Shown here: positions 7,839 through 16,430 of the stretch, in pieces
Layout: every line of letters begins with the position of its first letter
Numbering within the stretch: position 1 is the stretch's first letter
Source of the DNA: SVQP01 sp045658965
GTDB taxonomy: Bacteria; Bacillota; Clostridia; Oscillospirales; CAG-272
DNA: 46,249 bases
Reading direction: 5' to 3'
Assembly (NCBI GenBank): GCA_045658965.1
Contig: JAZOVZ010000080.1
Coordinates: 1 to 46,249 of the forward strand
Notes under the pieces: model-generated
Told to the model about the DNA's origin: nothing
Seen by the model: the letters and a program-made list of their open reading frames with translations, nothing else
The model's database searches: none
Translations under genes and position numbers: made by a program

Positions 7839-8942
7839 TTACTCGGAAACAGCGTCGTCTTGGCGGTTGATATATTGTTGCGCAAAAATCTCAAACTGCT
7901 GAGTGCCTATGTGATGCATGTGGCTGAAATACATGGACTCCTGCCTTCCCGAGGATGTGCGATACGTTACTTTGGTGCAGGGATACGGGCGCACTTTGTA
8001 TATCGGGTAGACGGTCTCGGACACACTGATTACGTCGTTCCATTCGTAGAAAAACACTTTTCCGTTGATGGCGGTGATATAAATGCCGTTTTCGTCATAG
8101 GTAAGCGGCTTTTTGTGTCCTTGTATGATCGAGCCTATGATTGGGATAACAATCATCAAAGCGGCAAGCAGATAACTGTTCGGTACACTTAAAATCATGA
8201 AAACGCCCAGCGCACAGCGAATACCCATGAACAGAGGTCCGTCCTTGTATCGGAGCTCGATGGTGTTGCGTCCCCATTTCTCCTCTTTGCGAGGATTGCG
8301 AGCATGAATGAAGCGCACGATGTTGACTATATAGGTTGCAGCAAAAAGCACCGTGAATATGAGCATGGAAATGCTTGGATTAAGCACGGGTTCTTTTTGA
8401 GGCTGTTGTGCAGGCTCTTTGGGAGGTTGTTGCTCGGGCGGTGTGGGTTGCTGGTCGTCCTGTGCACCTATGTACAGCACAACACCGCTTTTCGGTAAAT
8501 ACTGTACTGCTACGGTATCTCCCTTGCCAAAGTCACCCACATTGGAACAGTACAGGCGCAGATCGTCAAAATAAACGTAATGCGCACGAATTGAGTTGCC
8601 GTCTGCATCGTGGGTGGTGCGGGATAGATCGTCAGCCTCCATGTCGGTAATGGTTGCCACCAGCTCAACCGTGTCCGCGTTTTTTTCGGTCAGGAGTGGG
8701 TAGCCGATCTGCAGCTGTGCGTATGCCAGCAAAATTCCCACAACGGCCATCGGAATGCCAAGGCTAAAGGGAATGCTTTTCAAGAGCAGTGTGCCGATTT
8801 TTTGCCCTTGCTTTTGGTTATTGATTTTCATGAATCGGATCATCAGCACGATCAGTCCGATAAGAACGATCAGTGCGCACAATCCTGCACAAAGCGGAAT
8901 GGTAAACAGATTTTGCAGGTATTTGGCGTAATTGAGATACAT
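7839..8942 (-). CDS. Membrane protein of unknown function
   Basis: A 367-residue protein I do not recognise. Hydrophobic segments lie at about residues 15-35, 52-75, 190-212 and 235-275. Between the second and third is an extracytoplasmic or cytoplasmic beta domain (about 85-160) like those of DUF3592 proteins, then a Pro/Gln/Lys-rich linker (about 163-185). The C-terminal 75 residues look like a PH-type beta domain. GGAGG lies 5 nt before the ATG. Upstream is an ECF-sigma-like promoter that matches the one of the TPR/YwqG gene at 13341, so both may answer to envelope stress. It is bracketed by two copies of the kinase 3' end, as if inserted there. Confidence 0.6.
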   Translation of the reverse strand: MYLNYAKYLQNLFTIPLCAGLCALIVLIGLIVLMIRFMKINNQKQGQKIGTLLLKSIPFSLGIPMAVVGILLAYAQLQIGYPLLTEKNADTVELVATITDMEADDLSRTTHDADGNSIRAHYVYFDDLRLYCSNVGDFGKGDTVAVQYLPKSGVVLYIGAQDDQQPTPPEQQPPKEPAQQPQKEPVLNPSISMLIFTVLFAATYIVNIVRFIHARNPRKEEKWGRNTIELRYKDGPLFMGIRCALGVFMILSVPNSYLLAALMIVIPIIGSIIQGHKKPLTYDENGIYITAINGKVFFYEWNDVISVSETVYPIYKVRPYPCTKVTYRTSSGRQESMYFSHMHHIGTQQFEIFAQQYINRQDDAVSE

Positions 8943-8991
8943 AATATCCTCCGTATGTACGCGAGATGTGACAAGCAGTGATGCTCTTCAT

Positions 8992-9024
8992 CTATATAGA
9001 CGCATTTTTTACAGAAAAAGTCAC
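8992..9024 (-). promoter_or_regulatory. ECF-sigma-like promoter
   Basis: On the minus strand GTGAC-TTTTT begins at 9024 and CGTCTATATAG occupies 8992-9002, with 17 bp between GTGAC and CGTCTA. The -10 is identical to that before the gene at 13341. The form (xGAAC-TTTT / CGTCTA) is that of Firmicutes ECF sigma factors such as SigV. Confidence 0.6.
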
Positions 9025-9039
9025 GTTTTTTGAAAATTT

Positions 9040-9948
9040 TTATTTTATATTTTTCAACCCCGCCAAGTAAAGTGCCCCTTGGATGGGCGCAGCCTTGGCT
9101 ACCGACAGAATATACTTGCGTCCGTGGGCGGATAAAGCATCCTGCAAAAGCGGCAGGATCACATCCGATTGTGCCGTCAAACCGCCGCAAAGCCCAACGC
9201 GAAGTTGGTCCTTGCCCATGCGGTCTGCAAGCGCGCGGACGTTTGCCGCAATGGCGCACACGTTGCGCACAAGGATCTCGGTCGCCACCGCGTCACCTTG
9301 CGCATGCGCCTTGAAGATCAGCGGCGCATAACGCGCGATCTCTGTTTTGCCGCCACGGTAAAAATCGGAAAGCGCATCCAACACGCGATCTTTGCCGCAC
9401 TCGGCGGCTACCATGTCGCGCAAAAGCGTGGGCGCGCCGCTGCCGTCCTCGGCTTGCAGGGCGGAGAGAATGGCACCCTGCCCAAGCGCAAATCCGCTGC
9501 CCGCGTCGCCAAGCAAGTATCCGTAGCCGCCTGCGCGGAACAGCTTGCCTTGGCATCTGCCCATGGCAACCGCGCCCGTGCCCATAATGACGGCAATGCC
9601 GTCAAAATCGCCAAGACATGTGGCAAGTGAGAGCGCAAGGTCGCTTTGGCACTCGGCTTTCGCACAGCCAAGCGTGCGAAGAAAAGCGGTGATATTTGCC
9701 GCATTGTCGCCCGTCGCCGCGCCCGCAATGCCCGCAAAGAGCGAAATTTTCGCGCGGTCAATGCCTCGGGATACGCGCTCAATGCCGTCGCCAAGCAGCG
9801 CACAGGTCGCATCAAGTCCTATATCGTTGGGATTGGACGCCCCCAGCGTGAGCGATGCCAGCTGCGTGCCGCATGCATCGACCAAAGCAAACGCGGTCTT
9901 GGTGCCGCCGCCGTCGATGCCTAAATAATATTGAATGGTTTTGTTCAC
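9040..9948 (-). CDS. BadF/BadG-type sugar kinase (N-acetylglucosamine kinase-like)
   Basis: A 302-residue ASKHA-fold kinase. The ATP phosphate loop DGGGTKTA is near residues 12-19, GTGAVAMG near 105-112, and GYGYLLGDAGSGF follows it, as in bacterial GlcNAc/glucosamine kinases of the BadF family. It should phosphorylate an amino sugar or related sugar in the cytosol. I chose the GTG at 9948: it lies four bases after the stop of the upstream dehydrogenase and has GGAAAGG before it. An ATG at 9969 overlapping that gene is the alternative. The 3' end is part of a 48-bp repeat also found at 7705-7752. It forms a two-gene operon with the Gfo/Idh/MocA gene. Confidence 0.85.
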   Translation of the reverse strand: MNKTIQYYLGIDGGGTKTAFALVDACGTQLASLTLGASNPNDIGLDATCALLGDGIERVSRGIDRAKISLFAGIAGAATGDNAANITAFLRTLGCAKAECQSDLALSLATCLGDFDGIAVIMGTGAVAMGRCQGKLFRAGGYGYLLGDAGSGFALGQGAILSALQAEDGSGAPTLLRDMVAAECGKDRVLDALSDFYRGGKTEIARYAPLIFKAHAQGDAVATEILVRNVCAIAANVRALADRMGKDQLRVGLCGGLTAQSDVILPLLQDALSAHGRKYILSVAKAAPIQGALYLAGLKNIK

Positions 9949-9952
9949 GATA

Positions 9953-10906
9953 TTAGCCTTTCCAACCATATGCCAATTCCATCATGCGTGTCAGCGCGCG
10001 CGCCTCGTCCATGCCGCAGCCTTCAAGCACGTTGCCCGTGACGAATTGCTCAATCGGCAAGGGCAGGGACTCGGGCAGCTCGACCTCGACTATCTTGCCC
10101 GCGGTTGCCTGCGTGCACTTGATCACGCGGTCGCGCTCCATGAAAACGTAGCCCTTGTCGCCGTGCACCTCGAAGATAACGGGGGAGCAGCAGGACACAA
10201 AGCCGGTTTCGTTGACCGCGATCGCACCGTTCTCAAAGGTCATGATTGTGACCGCATTGTCCTCCACGCCGTCGGTGTTTTTAGCTGCCGCACCGGGGTT
10301 TTGATTGCAAAGCGTAAAGGCGGACTTTGCCGTGATCGGCTCGCCCAGGATCCAATGCGCCAAGTACATGCCGTGCGCGCCAAGGTCGATCATGGCACCG
10401 CCGCCGCACTGTGCGCGGCTATAGAAATGCGCAGGCAGCCAGTCGCCGCTGCTGCCCGAATGGCAGTTGCGGAAGCGCAGATAATTGATATTGCCAAGCT
10501 CACCGCTCTCGCAAACGCTCTTGACAGCCCTGCGCGCGGGGAGATATTTCTGAAACAGGGAAATGGTAAAAGAAACGCCGTTAGCTTCGACCGCCTCTTG
10601 CACGCGTGCGCAATCCGCATCGGTCAGCGCAAGCACCTTTTCGGTAAAGATGTGCTTGCCTGCGTTCGCAATCTTGATCATATCGTCGGCATGGGTATTG
10701 GTAGCCGAGCAAACGATCACGCCCTCGGCATCACTTGCAAGCAGCTGGTCTGCGCTTTCAAATCGGGGCAGACCGAACGCGTCCCCGAACGCCTTGGCAA
10801 GCGCGTCGTCGGGCTCGTAAAAGCCGATCACCTCGCCATATCTCTGCGCCGTTCTTGTGTAATCGGGCGCGTGCACGTGCCAAACACCGTATATTGCTGT
10901 TTTCAT
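9953..10906 (-). CDS. Gfo/Idh/MocA family oxidoreductase
   Basis: A 317-residue NAD(P)-dependent dehydrogenase-like protein. The N-terminal half is a Rossmann fold with the family's EK motif in HIFTEKVLAL (about residues 84-93). The C-terminal half has GGGAMIDLGAHGMY (about 170-183), which supplies the catalytic Asp and His of this family. These enzymes oxidise or epimerise sugars, inositols or sugar acids. The exact substrate cannot be read, but the kinase four bases downstream suggests a small pathway for an amino sugar or a modified sugar. A strong sigma-A promoter lies upstream. Confidence 0.88.
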   Translation of the reverse strand: MKTAIYGVWHVHAPDYTRTAQRYGEVIGFYEPDDALAKAFGDAFGLPRFESADQLLASDAEGVIVCSATNTHADDMIKIANAGKHIFTEKVLALTDADCARVQEAVEANGVSFTISLFQKYLPARRAVKSVCESGELGNINYLRFRNCHSGSSGDWLPAHFYSRAQCGGGAMIDLGAHGMYLAHWILGEPITAKSAFTLCNQNPGAAAKNTDGVEDNAVTIMTFENGAIAVNETGFVSCCSPVIFEVHGDKGYVFMERDRVIKCTQATAGKIVEVELPESLPLPIEQFVTGNVLEGCGMDEARALTRMMELAYGWKG

Positions 10907-10932
10907 ATGTGTCCCCCCGTCGTTTTTCTTTT

Positions 10933-10961
10933 ATTATAGCATAGATTTCTGGGGATTTCAA
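10933..10961 (-). promoter_or_regulatory. Sigma-A promoter of the dehydrogenase-kinase operon
   Basis: TTGAAA (10956-10961) and TATAAT (10933-10938) on the minus strand are 17 bp apart, 26 bp before the ATG. Confidence 0.85.
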
Positions 10962-11056
10962 TACGGGAAAAAGAAAAAAGCACACCCGGGCAGGGAAGGT
11001 GCGTAGGCGGATTGGATCCGCCCCTGCGGCAAGAAATGTTTGCGCGACGCAAACGA

Positions 11057-11221
11057 TACCGGGGACTGTCCCCTGTGACGTGTCCGCAGGACATGTTACC
11101 GCGGGACTGTCCCCTGTGTCGTGCGCATCGTGTTTTTTGCGCGAAGAGCTCAATTTTCGCGCCATGACACAGGGGACGGAACCCTGTATCACTATCGCGA
11201 CACAGGACCCCGTCCCCGGTA
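11057..11221. repeat. Imperfect inverted-repeat element
   Basis: Outer arms of about 21 bp (starting TACCGGGGAC at 11057 and ending GTCCCCGGTA at 11221) are imperfect reverse complements. Two inner copies of the same GGGACTGTCCCCTGTG-type word lie at about 11103-11119 and, inverted, at about 11166-11187. No gene is visible inside. The layout is MITE-like. Confidence 0.65.
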
Positions 11222-11237
11222 TTATGGCTCTCTTCGG

Positions 11238-11597
11238 CTATACCCCGCCTGTTGTCCCGACAAATACGTATACGGTGATCAACCACATAACGACGCACAA
11301 GGCAGGGCAAAGTGCCGTTCTGATGGATTGCCAAACAATTTTGCTTGTTTTTCGTTCTTTTTTATCAGCAATATGCAGCGCCAACAGAATGGCGTTGAGT
11401 ATAAAGCCAATAGGCATGCAGGGAATAAACGTTGCCCAGCCCATCATATCGAGTGCGAGCCAAGCACAATCATAGCTGAAATCTGTTGGTAAATATGCTT
11501 GGGAGAAAAGCGTGCAAAGCACAATGACGGTCAAGCAAAGCAGTGCGTACACACCGTGCACGACCCATGAGGAAACGGATAGGATTTTCTTTGTCAT
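11238..11597 (-). CDS. Small integral membrane protein, unknown
   Basis: A 119-residue protein with four hydrophobic segments (about residues 10-30, 45-58, 60-76 and 92-113) and short charged loops (DKKERK after the third). I do not recognise a family. The ATG at 11597 has GGAG 7 nt upstream; the longer frame to 11642 lacks one. It stands alone between an inverted-repeat element and the TPR/YwqG gene, in the same direction as the latter and 89 bp after it. Confidence 0.65.
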   Translation of the reverse strand: MTKKILSVSSWVVHGVYALLCLTVIVLCTLFSQAYLPTDFSYDCAWLALDMMGWATFIPCMPIGFILNAILLALHIADKKERKTSKIVWQSIRTALCPALCVVMWLITVYVFVGTTGGV

Positions 11598-11685
11598 GGT
11601 AGTTCTCCTTTCGTGACTCATGCCGGGGCGGCAGCAAGCCACCGCCCTACGTCAGGCTTGCTCCTGCCACGCTCTATGGATTGAT

Positions 11686-13341
11686 TTATCCGCAATCCCA
11701 CGAATACATCACATCTGTAAAATCTCTTGCGCGCAGCTTATCTGCGGGGATAAAGAACTGACAGCCGCCTTCGTCACCGAACATGATCAGCTCCTGCTCG
11801 TGCCCATGCTCGTCGGGAGCGGTGTGGCTGACGATCTGGAGCAGCAGCGTGTCATATTTTTGCAGCTTTGGCTCGTCGTCGCGCGGGTCGAACTGCTCAA
11901 AGCAGGGGTAGCCGCCGATGCGGTGACCTGCGTAGGCGTTCTGCTCGTGAATATAGTCGCATTCCTCCTCGGTCAGCTCAGCCATATCTCGCTCCTCTGC
12001 GCCTGCCTTGAGCAGCGCGGCATTGACACACTCCACAAAGCGGTAATCCCCCGAGCGGATCGAGCCCATCGAGGGCGTCAGACGCACGGGCAGGGCGTGC
12101 TGAATGGGGAAGGCATCGCTGAGCGTGGGATCGTCGCGCAAAGCACCGTCAAAGGCACTTTCGTCCTCGTCGTACAGCACGCGGAAGTCGGATTGCAGGG
12201 TGGGACGGTCAAAGTCCGCACCGTACAGATCGTTGTCGGCTACGTAAAAGCGCAGCACGCCGCGTGCGGGGAAATCGGGCACGCCGCGCACCTCGGAGCA
12301 CCAAATGGCTGCAAGCAGCTTCATGGGTGCGCCCTTGCTGTCAAGCGGCACGTTTTGGTCAATGGGCGCACCGCCAAGGCGTGAGCGGTTGCCGTCGTCG
12401 GGAGCAGGGAGGCGAATTTCCACCATAGGCAGAGCGGTGTCGCGCTGCAAATGCCCGCATGCGCGCACGACCTCCTCACGCACCTCGTTTGCGGTGGTAA
12501 AGGTGATCTCGCCTGTTTGCAGCCCGTTCAAAAGGGAGCGCAGCTTGTCGGCGTTTTCACCGTGCAGTACGGCACTGTTAAAGTATTTCTTGCTCTGCTC
12601 CTTATCTCCCATAGCGTAGTACGCCACGCTGAGTGCAGCCTCGGCTTGGTACATGTCCGCCTTGATTGAGAGTGCATGCAGGGCGGGAGAAATCACCTTT
12701 TGCCAGTTGCTTGCAGCGAGCTGGGCAATAGCCAAATTGTTCCACGCAAAGGGGTTGCCTTCGTCGTGCTTGATGCCGTTTTCATAGCATACAACGGCTT
12801 TATCGTAGTTTCCCTGCTTTCTGTAAAGCAAGCCGAGATTGGACCATGCGGTCGAGTGCGTGGGGGAGTATTTGACCAGCTCCTCATAGGTGGCAATGGC
12901 GTCGTCGATGCAGCCTGCATCGGTGTAGGTCAATGCTAAGAACAGCAGCACCGCGTTGTAATCGTCCTGCGTGCGGCATTCCTTGCGCAAAGCCTGCAAT
13001 CTTGCCACCGCGCCGTTGAATTTGTCGCGGTTGTAGCGCTCAATCGCGGTCAGCAGCGCGCGCTTTTGACGCTTTTGGTCGGGTGCGGAGAAGGCAGACC
13101 CAATCTCCTTTGCAAAGGATTTTTCATATTGGCGCAGCGAGGGGCCGCCCGTCTTGCCGATCAGCCTGACCAGCGTCAGCCCAAGACCGATCATGAGAAT
13201 GATGAATTTGACCGCGTCGGACTTGTCAACCGCCCAGCCGTTATGCGCGGTCTGGGCTATGAAAAGACCGATGGCAGCCGCAGCCAATACGCCAAGCAGC
13301 ACGTATGCAATGATGGTTGGAAGTTTAGAGGATTTTTTCAT
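11686..13341 (-). CDS. Membrane-anchored TPR protein with YwqG (DUF1963) domain
   Basis: A 551-residue protein with two N-terminal membrane segments (about residues 8-30 and 43-62), then tetratricopeptide repeats (about 105-265; clear units around SNLGLLYRKQGNYDKAVVCY and the next one), then a C-terminal YwqG/DUF1963 domain (about 300-551). The latter shows SRLGGAP, FEQFDPRD, MFGDEGGCQFFI and a terminal YSWDCG, as in B. subtilis YwqG. The function of YwqG proteins is not settled; TPRs suggest a protein-binding scaffold. GGAG lies 8 nt before the ATG. The promoter is of the ECF-sigma type shared with the gene at 8942. Confidence 0.85.
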   Translation of the reverse strand: MKKSSKLPTIIAYVLLGVLAAAAIGLFIAQTAHNGWAVDKSDAVKFIILMIGLGLTLVRLIGKTGGPSLRQYEKSFAKEIGSAFSAPDQKRQKRALLTAIERYNRDKFNGAVARLQALRKECRTQDDYNAVLLFLALTYTDAGCIDDAIATYEELVKYSPTHSTAWSNLGLLYRKQGNYDKAVVCYENGIKHDEGNPFAWNNLAIAQLAASNWQKVISPALHALSIKADMYQAEAALSVAYYAMGDKEQSKKYFNSAVLHGENADKLRSLLNGLQTGEITFTTANEVREEVVRACGHLQRDTALPMVEIRLPAPDDGNRSRLGGAPIDQNVPLDSKGAPMKLLAAIWCSEVRGVPDFPARGVLRFYVADNDLYGADFDRPTLQSDFRVLYDEDESAFDGALRDDPTLSDAFPIQHALPVRLTPSMGSIRSGDYRFVECVNAALLKAGAEERDMAELTEEECDYIHEQNAYAGHRIGGYPCFEQFDPRDDEPKLQKYDTLLLQIVSHTAPDEHGHEQELIMFGDEGGCQFFIPADKLRARDFTDVMYSWDCG

Positions 13342-13382
13342 ATTGTAAGCTCCTTTCCGGGAAAAACGTGTCGTTGCCTATA

Positions 13383-13409
13383 TAGACGCTTTTTTGCGCA
13401 AAAAGTTCC
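13383..13409 (-). promoter_or_regulatory. ECF-sigma-like promoter
   Basis: On the minus strand GGAAC-TTTTT starts at 13409 and CGTCTA occupies 13383-13388, extended as CGTCTATATAG, with 16 bp between GGAAC and CGTCTA. It lies 42 bp before the ATG at 13341. No ECF sigma factor gene is in the window. Confidence 0.65.
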
Positions 13410-13532
13410 GATTCTTTGAAAAAAGTGCAAAAAAATTTTTCACAACTCCATTATAACATAAATTCGGGTAAAAAAATATTAAAAATTCTTAAATTGTTGC
13501 GCGGTTGGGCGATAGGGGAGTGCAGCCCGCCC

Positions 13533-13827
13533 GTGTCATCCTGAGCGGAGGAGTTTCGCAGCAGGCTGCGAAATGACGCAGTCGAACCCGAAGGGCGCGC
13601 GTAGCGCGGGATCTCGGGCGGCGCTTTTTTATCGCTTTGTAGGGGAGCATTCCATATGCTCCCGCACAAGGGCGGATATGAAATCCGCCCCTACGGAAAT
13701 CACCCCTCGAGATCCTCAAAACGCTACCGCGTTTTGACTTTTCAAAATCAGCAATTTGTTGCAGATTTTGAAAAGTTCGACTACGAAAACATCCACCCCG
13801 GGATGTTTTCTCCGCTCAGGATGACAC
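13533..13827. mobile_element. MITE-like element, copy 1 (295 bp)
   Basis: The termini GTGTCATCCTGAGCGGAG (13533-13550) and its perfect reverse complement (13810-13827) bracket non-coding palindromes. Inside are hairpins GGGAGCAT/ATGCTCCC and GGGCGGAT/ATCCGCCC (13640-13695). The right-hand 120 bp is nearly identical to the right part of the element at 20436-20827. No transposase is encoded, so any movement would need an enzyme from elsewhere. Confidence 0.75.
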
Positions 13828-13927
13828 GAGGGGGGATATAACTCCTTAGGCAATCTGCCTATCATTCTGTTTTGCAATTTCCGTCAAGAAAAATTGCAAA
13901 AAGATGCAAAAAAATTCAAAAAAGGGC

Positions 13928-13956
13928 TTGACCTGACGGTTTTTCTGTGTTATAAT
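13928..13956 (+). promoter_or_regulatory. Sigma-A promoter of the glycine riboswitch
   Basis: TTGACC (13928-13933) and TATAAT (13951-13956) are 17 bp apart, 29 bp before the first aptamer. Confidence 0.88.
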
Positions 13957-13985
13957 AGGGCATCAATTTCATAATTCTGTATGAA

Positions 13986-14144
13986 GCATGCAGGAAACGG
14001 CAATTTGCCGCCGAAGGAGTAACGCTCTCAGGTGTCCCATGGGGATGAGGACTGTATGCAGACAGAGCTTTGGAGACGTCCGCGAAAAGCGGAGGCCGAA
14101 GGTGCAAGCGCATAGCGCAAACTCTCAGGCAAAAGGACAAAGGC
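13986..14144 (+). ncRNA. Tandem glycine riboswitch
   Basis: Two glycine aptamers follow each other. Aptamer 1 (about 13986-14063) is closed by GCATGCAG / CTGTATGC and contains GCCGAAGGAGTAA and CTCTCAGGTG. Aptamer 2 (about 14070-14144) contains GGCCGAAGGTGCAA and CTCTCAGGCAAAAGGACA, the family's conserved core. It precedes an intrinsic terminator and an AGCS symporter gene, so glycine most likely controls read-through into the transporter. Whether glycine turns it on or off depends on pairing between the second aptamer and the terminator. Confidence 0.93.
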
Positions 14145-14182
14145 TTTTCTTCTTCTATGGGGGAATATTTTTGTTTTTTGCG

Positions 14183-14211
14183 GGGTGTGCGTTAGCGCAC
14201 CCGATTTTTTT
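14183..14211 (+). terminator. Riboswitch expression-platform terminator
   Basis: Stem GGGTGTGC / GCGCACCC (14183-14190 with 14195-14202) with a GTTA loop, followed by seven T residues, between the riboswitch and the ribosome binding site of the symporter gene. Confidence 0.85.
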
Positions 14212-14231
14212 ATTCCCAAGGAGAGAGAACC

Positions 14232-15776
14232 ATGGAAAAGTTTCTTGAAATCGTCACAAACGTCAATGACGCCGTCAACGGCGCGGTCTGGGGCTTGCCC
14301 GGTCTGATCTTGCTGATCGGTACGGGCATTCTGCTGACGCTTGGCACGTGCGTGTTCCAGATCACCCACGTAGGCCATTGGTGGAAGCAGACCATTGCCA
14401 GCGTGTTCAAAAAGAACAGCACGGCTACCAAAAAGACCGACAATAAAACCATTTCGCAGTTCCAGGCGTTGTGTGCAGCCCTTGCCGCAACGGTTGGTAC
14501 GGGTAACATTGCGGGCGTTGCTGCCGCAATCGTCACCGGTGGCCCCGGTGCCGTGTTCTGGATGTGGGTTGCCGCATTCTTCGGCATGATGACCAACTTC
14601 TCGGAAAACCTGCTTGGTATCTACTACCGCCGCCGCAATAAGGACGGCGAGTGGTCGGGCGGTCCCATGTATTACCTTGCCGACGGTCTTGGCAAGCGTT
14701 ACGGCAAAAAGTGGCTCAAACTTCCTGCCAATATTCTCGCGGTGCTGTTTGCCTGCTTTGCCATTCTTGCATCGTTCGGTATCGGTAACATGGCGCAGAT
14801 CAACAAGATCGTGCTCAATATGGACGCGGCATTCTTCTCGGGCGTCACGCTTGGCACTATTCCCGGTACGGGCATTGATATCATTCACCTGCTCATCGGT
14901 ATTGCGCTGCTTGTCATCGGCGCACTCATCATCATCGGCGGCTTGCAGCGTATCGCACGCGTAGCGGAGATCGTCGTACCCTTTATGGCAGTTGCCTACA
15001 TCATCGGTGCGCTGATCATCTTCTTCTGCAATATTTCGCAGGTTGGCCCCATGTTCGCAGCCATCTTCAAGTTTGCATTTACCCCCGCAGCCTTTATCGG
15101 TGGCGGTATCGGCGTGCTGATCAAAAAGACCATGACGCAGGGCTTCAAGCGCGGCGTGTTCTCCAACGAGGCAGGTCTCGGCTCGTCCGTTATGGTGCAC
15201 TCGTCCTCCAACGTCAAAGAGCCTGTCAAGCAGGGTATGTGGGGCATCTTTGAGGTGTTCTTTGATACTTTTGTGGTCTGCACCATGACTGCAGTTGTCG
15301 TGCTTTCCACCGGCTATATCGATCTTGCCACCGGTGCACCCGTAGCGGGCGCGAACGGTGACACGCTGGTTTCCGAGGCGTTCGGTCAGTATTTCGGTGC
15401 GCCCGGTACGTGGTTCGTTGCCATTGCCATGCTGTTCTTTGCCTTTACCACCGTGCTTGGCTGGTCGCAGTACGGCACCAAGGCTGTGGAGTACCTGCTT
15501 GGCACAAAGGGCGCAAAGGTGTACCGCGTGATCTTCGTTGTGATGATCGTGTCGGGTGCCGTCATGGAGGGCGGTCTTGCATGGGATCTGTCCGATACCT
15601 TCAACGGTCTTATGATGATCCCCAACCTGATCGGCGTGCTGGCACTCTTCCCGCTGGTGCTCAAAATCACCAAGAACTACGTTGACCGTAAGATCAAGGG
15701 CAAGGACGTCGCTCCCATGCTTTCCTACGATCCCGCGCTGCAGGCGGAAGCCGAGGCGAGAGTCGACGAGGATTAA
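14232..15776 (+). CDS. Alanine/glycine:cation symporter (AGCS family)
   Basis: A 514-residue membrane transporter with about ten hydrophobic helices that couples sodium (or proton) entry to uptake of alanine or glycine. The family signature begins at residue 103 (GGPGAVFWMW, continuing to a GMM-TNF end at 123), and the WSGGPMYYLADGLG motif is at about 141-154. GGAG lies 8 nt before the ATG. The tandem glycine riboswitch and terminator upstream strongly suggest glycine as a substrate. Single-gene unit with its own promoter and a terminator 12 bp after the stop. Confidence 0.95.
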   Translation: MEKFLEIVTNVNDAVNGAVWGLPGLILLIGTGILLTLGTCVFQITHVGHWWKQTIASVFKKNSTATKKTDNKTISQFQALCAALAATVGTGNIAGVAAAIVTGGPGAVFWMWVAAFFGMMTNFSENLLGIYYRRRNKDGEWSGGPMYYLADGLGKRYGKKWLKLPANILAVLFACFAILASFGIGNMAQINKIVLNMDAAFFSGVTLGTIPGTGIDIIHLLIGIALLVIGALIIIGGLQRIARVAEIVVPFMAVAYIIGALIIFFCNISQVGPMFAAIFKFAFTPAAFIGGGIGVLIKKTMTQGFKRGVFSNEAGLGSSVMVHSSSNVKEPVKQGMWGIFEVFFDTFVVCTMTAVVVLSTGYIDLATGAPVAGANGDTLVSEAFGQYFGAPGTWFVAIAMLFFAFTTVLGWSQYGTKAVEYLLGTKGAKVYRVIFVVMIVSGAVMEGGLAWDLSDTFNGLMMIPNLIGVLALFPLVLKITKNYVDRKIKGKDVAPMLSYDPALQAEAEARVDED

Positions 15777-15788
15777 ACAAAAAATCAA

Positions 15789-15815
15789 GGCTGTCCTGCG
15801 GGACAGCCTTTTTTT
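15789..15815. terminator. Bidirectional terminator
   Basis: Perfect 8-bp stem GGCTGTCC / GGACAGCC with a TGCG loop and seven T residues; it lies between two convergent genes and has A/T tails on both sides. Confidence 0.9.
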
Positions 15816-15818
15816 GCG

Positions 15819-16289
15819 TTATGCTTTTTGATTTTTCGCGTTCTTTGCGTTGAAATCCTCGCAAAGCAGGTTCATTGCCGTGCACAGCTTATGGAAATAC
15901 ACGAAGGGACCGACGAAAATGAAGGAACCGAGAATGTACCAGCCCCAGAAATCGCCCATGCCGAACGAGTAGTCAATGCCTCTCTCTGCCAAAGCCTCCT
16001 CCACGCGCTGCGTGATGTGATAAAACCACACCGCAATGACGATGTTGAGGGTGAAGATGGACAAGAGCCATGCAAACAGATAATTGAAGGTCTTGCCGCC
16101 GTCACGCCTTGGCGCGACCTTGTCAATGTCGAACGAGAAGGGAATAAAGAACAGGATGCTGTAAATGCCCAGCGTCAGAATGTTCAGAATCATCAGCTTC
16201 CACATGCTTCTGTCGGTTTTCAGCTCGGGCTCCTTGTGCGCCTTTTCCTTGGCGGCTGCTTCGTAGTCAAGATCATAGGGGTATGCCAT
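15819..16289 (-). CDS. DUF4234-type membrane protein
   Basis: A 156-residue membrane protein with a charged N-terminus (about 28 residues) and three to four hydrophobic segments (about 32-53, 68-95 and 108-132). The pattern of a short Lys/Asp-rich lead followed by LNILTLGIYSILFF and a later WFYHI motif fits the DUF4234 family, whose function is unknown. GGAG lies 9 nt before the ATG. It converges with the symporter gene and shares its terminator. Confidence 0.75.
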   Translation of the reverse strand: MAYPYDLDYEAAAKEKAHKEPELKTDRSMWKLMILNILTLGIYSILFFIPFSFDIDKVAPRRDGGKTFNYLFAWLLSIFTLNIVIAVWFYHITQRVEEALAERGIDYSFGMGDFWGWYILGSFIFVGPFVYFHKLCTAMNLLCEDFNAKNAKNQKA

Positions 16290-16430
16290 AAGTAAATCTC
16301 CTTTTTATACATGATATCACGGAAATATGCTTCCGTCATGAAATATAACAAACGAACCGCTTGATAAATTCGCCTGCATTGAAAAAATTTTACTGTTTTT
16401 CGCGTTGCTTATCATCAATTTCGCAGGGAA

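Noticed and set aside
14028..15788. Long minus-strand open frame of 586 codons
   Set aside because: Antisense shadow of the AGCS symporter gene and of the riboswitch; composition is Cys/His/Gly-rich without any domain.
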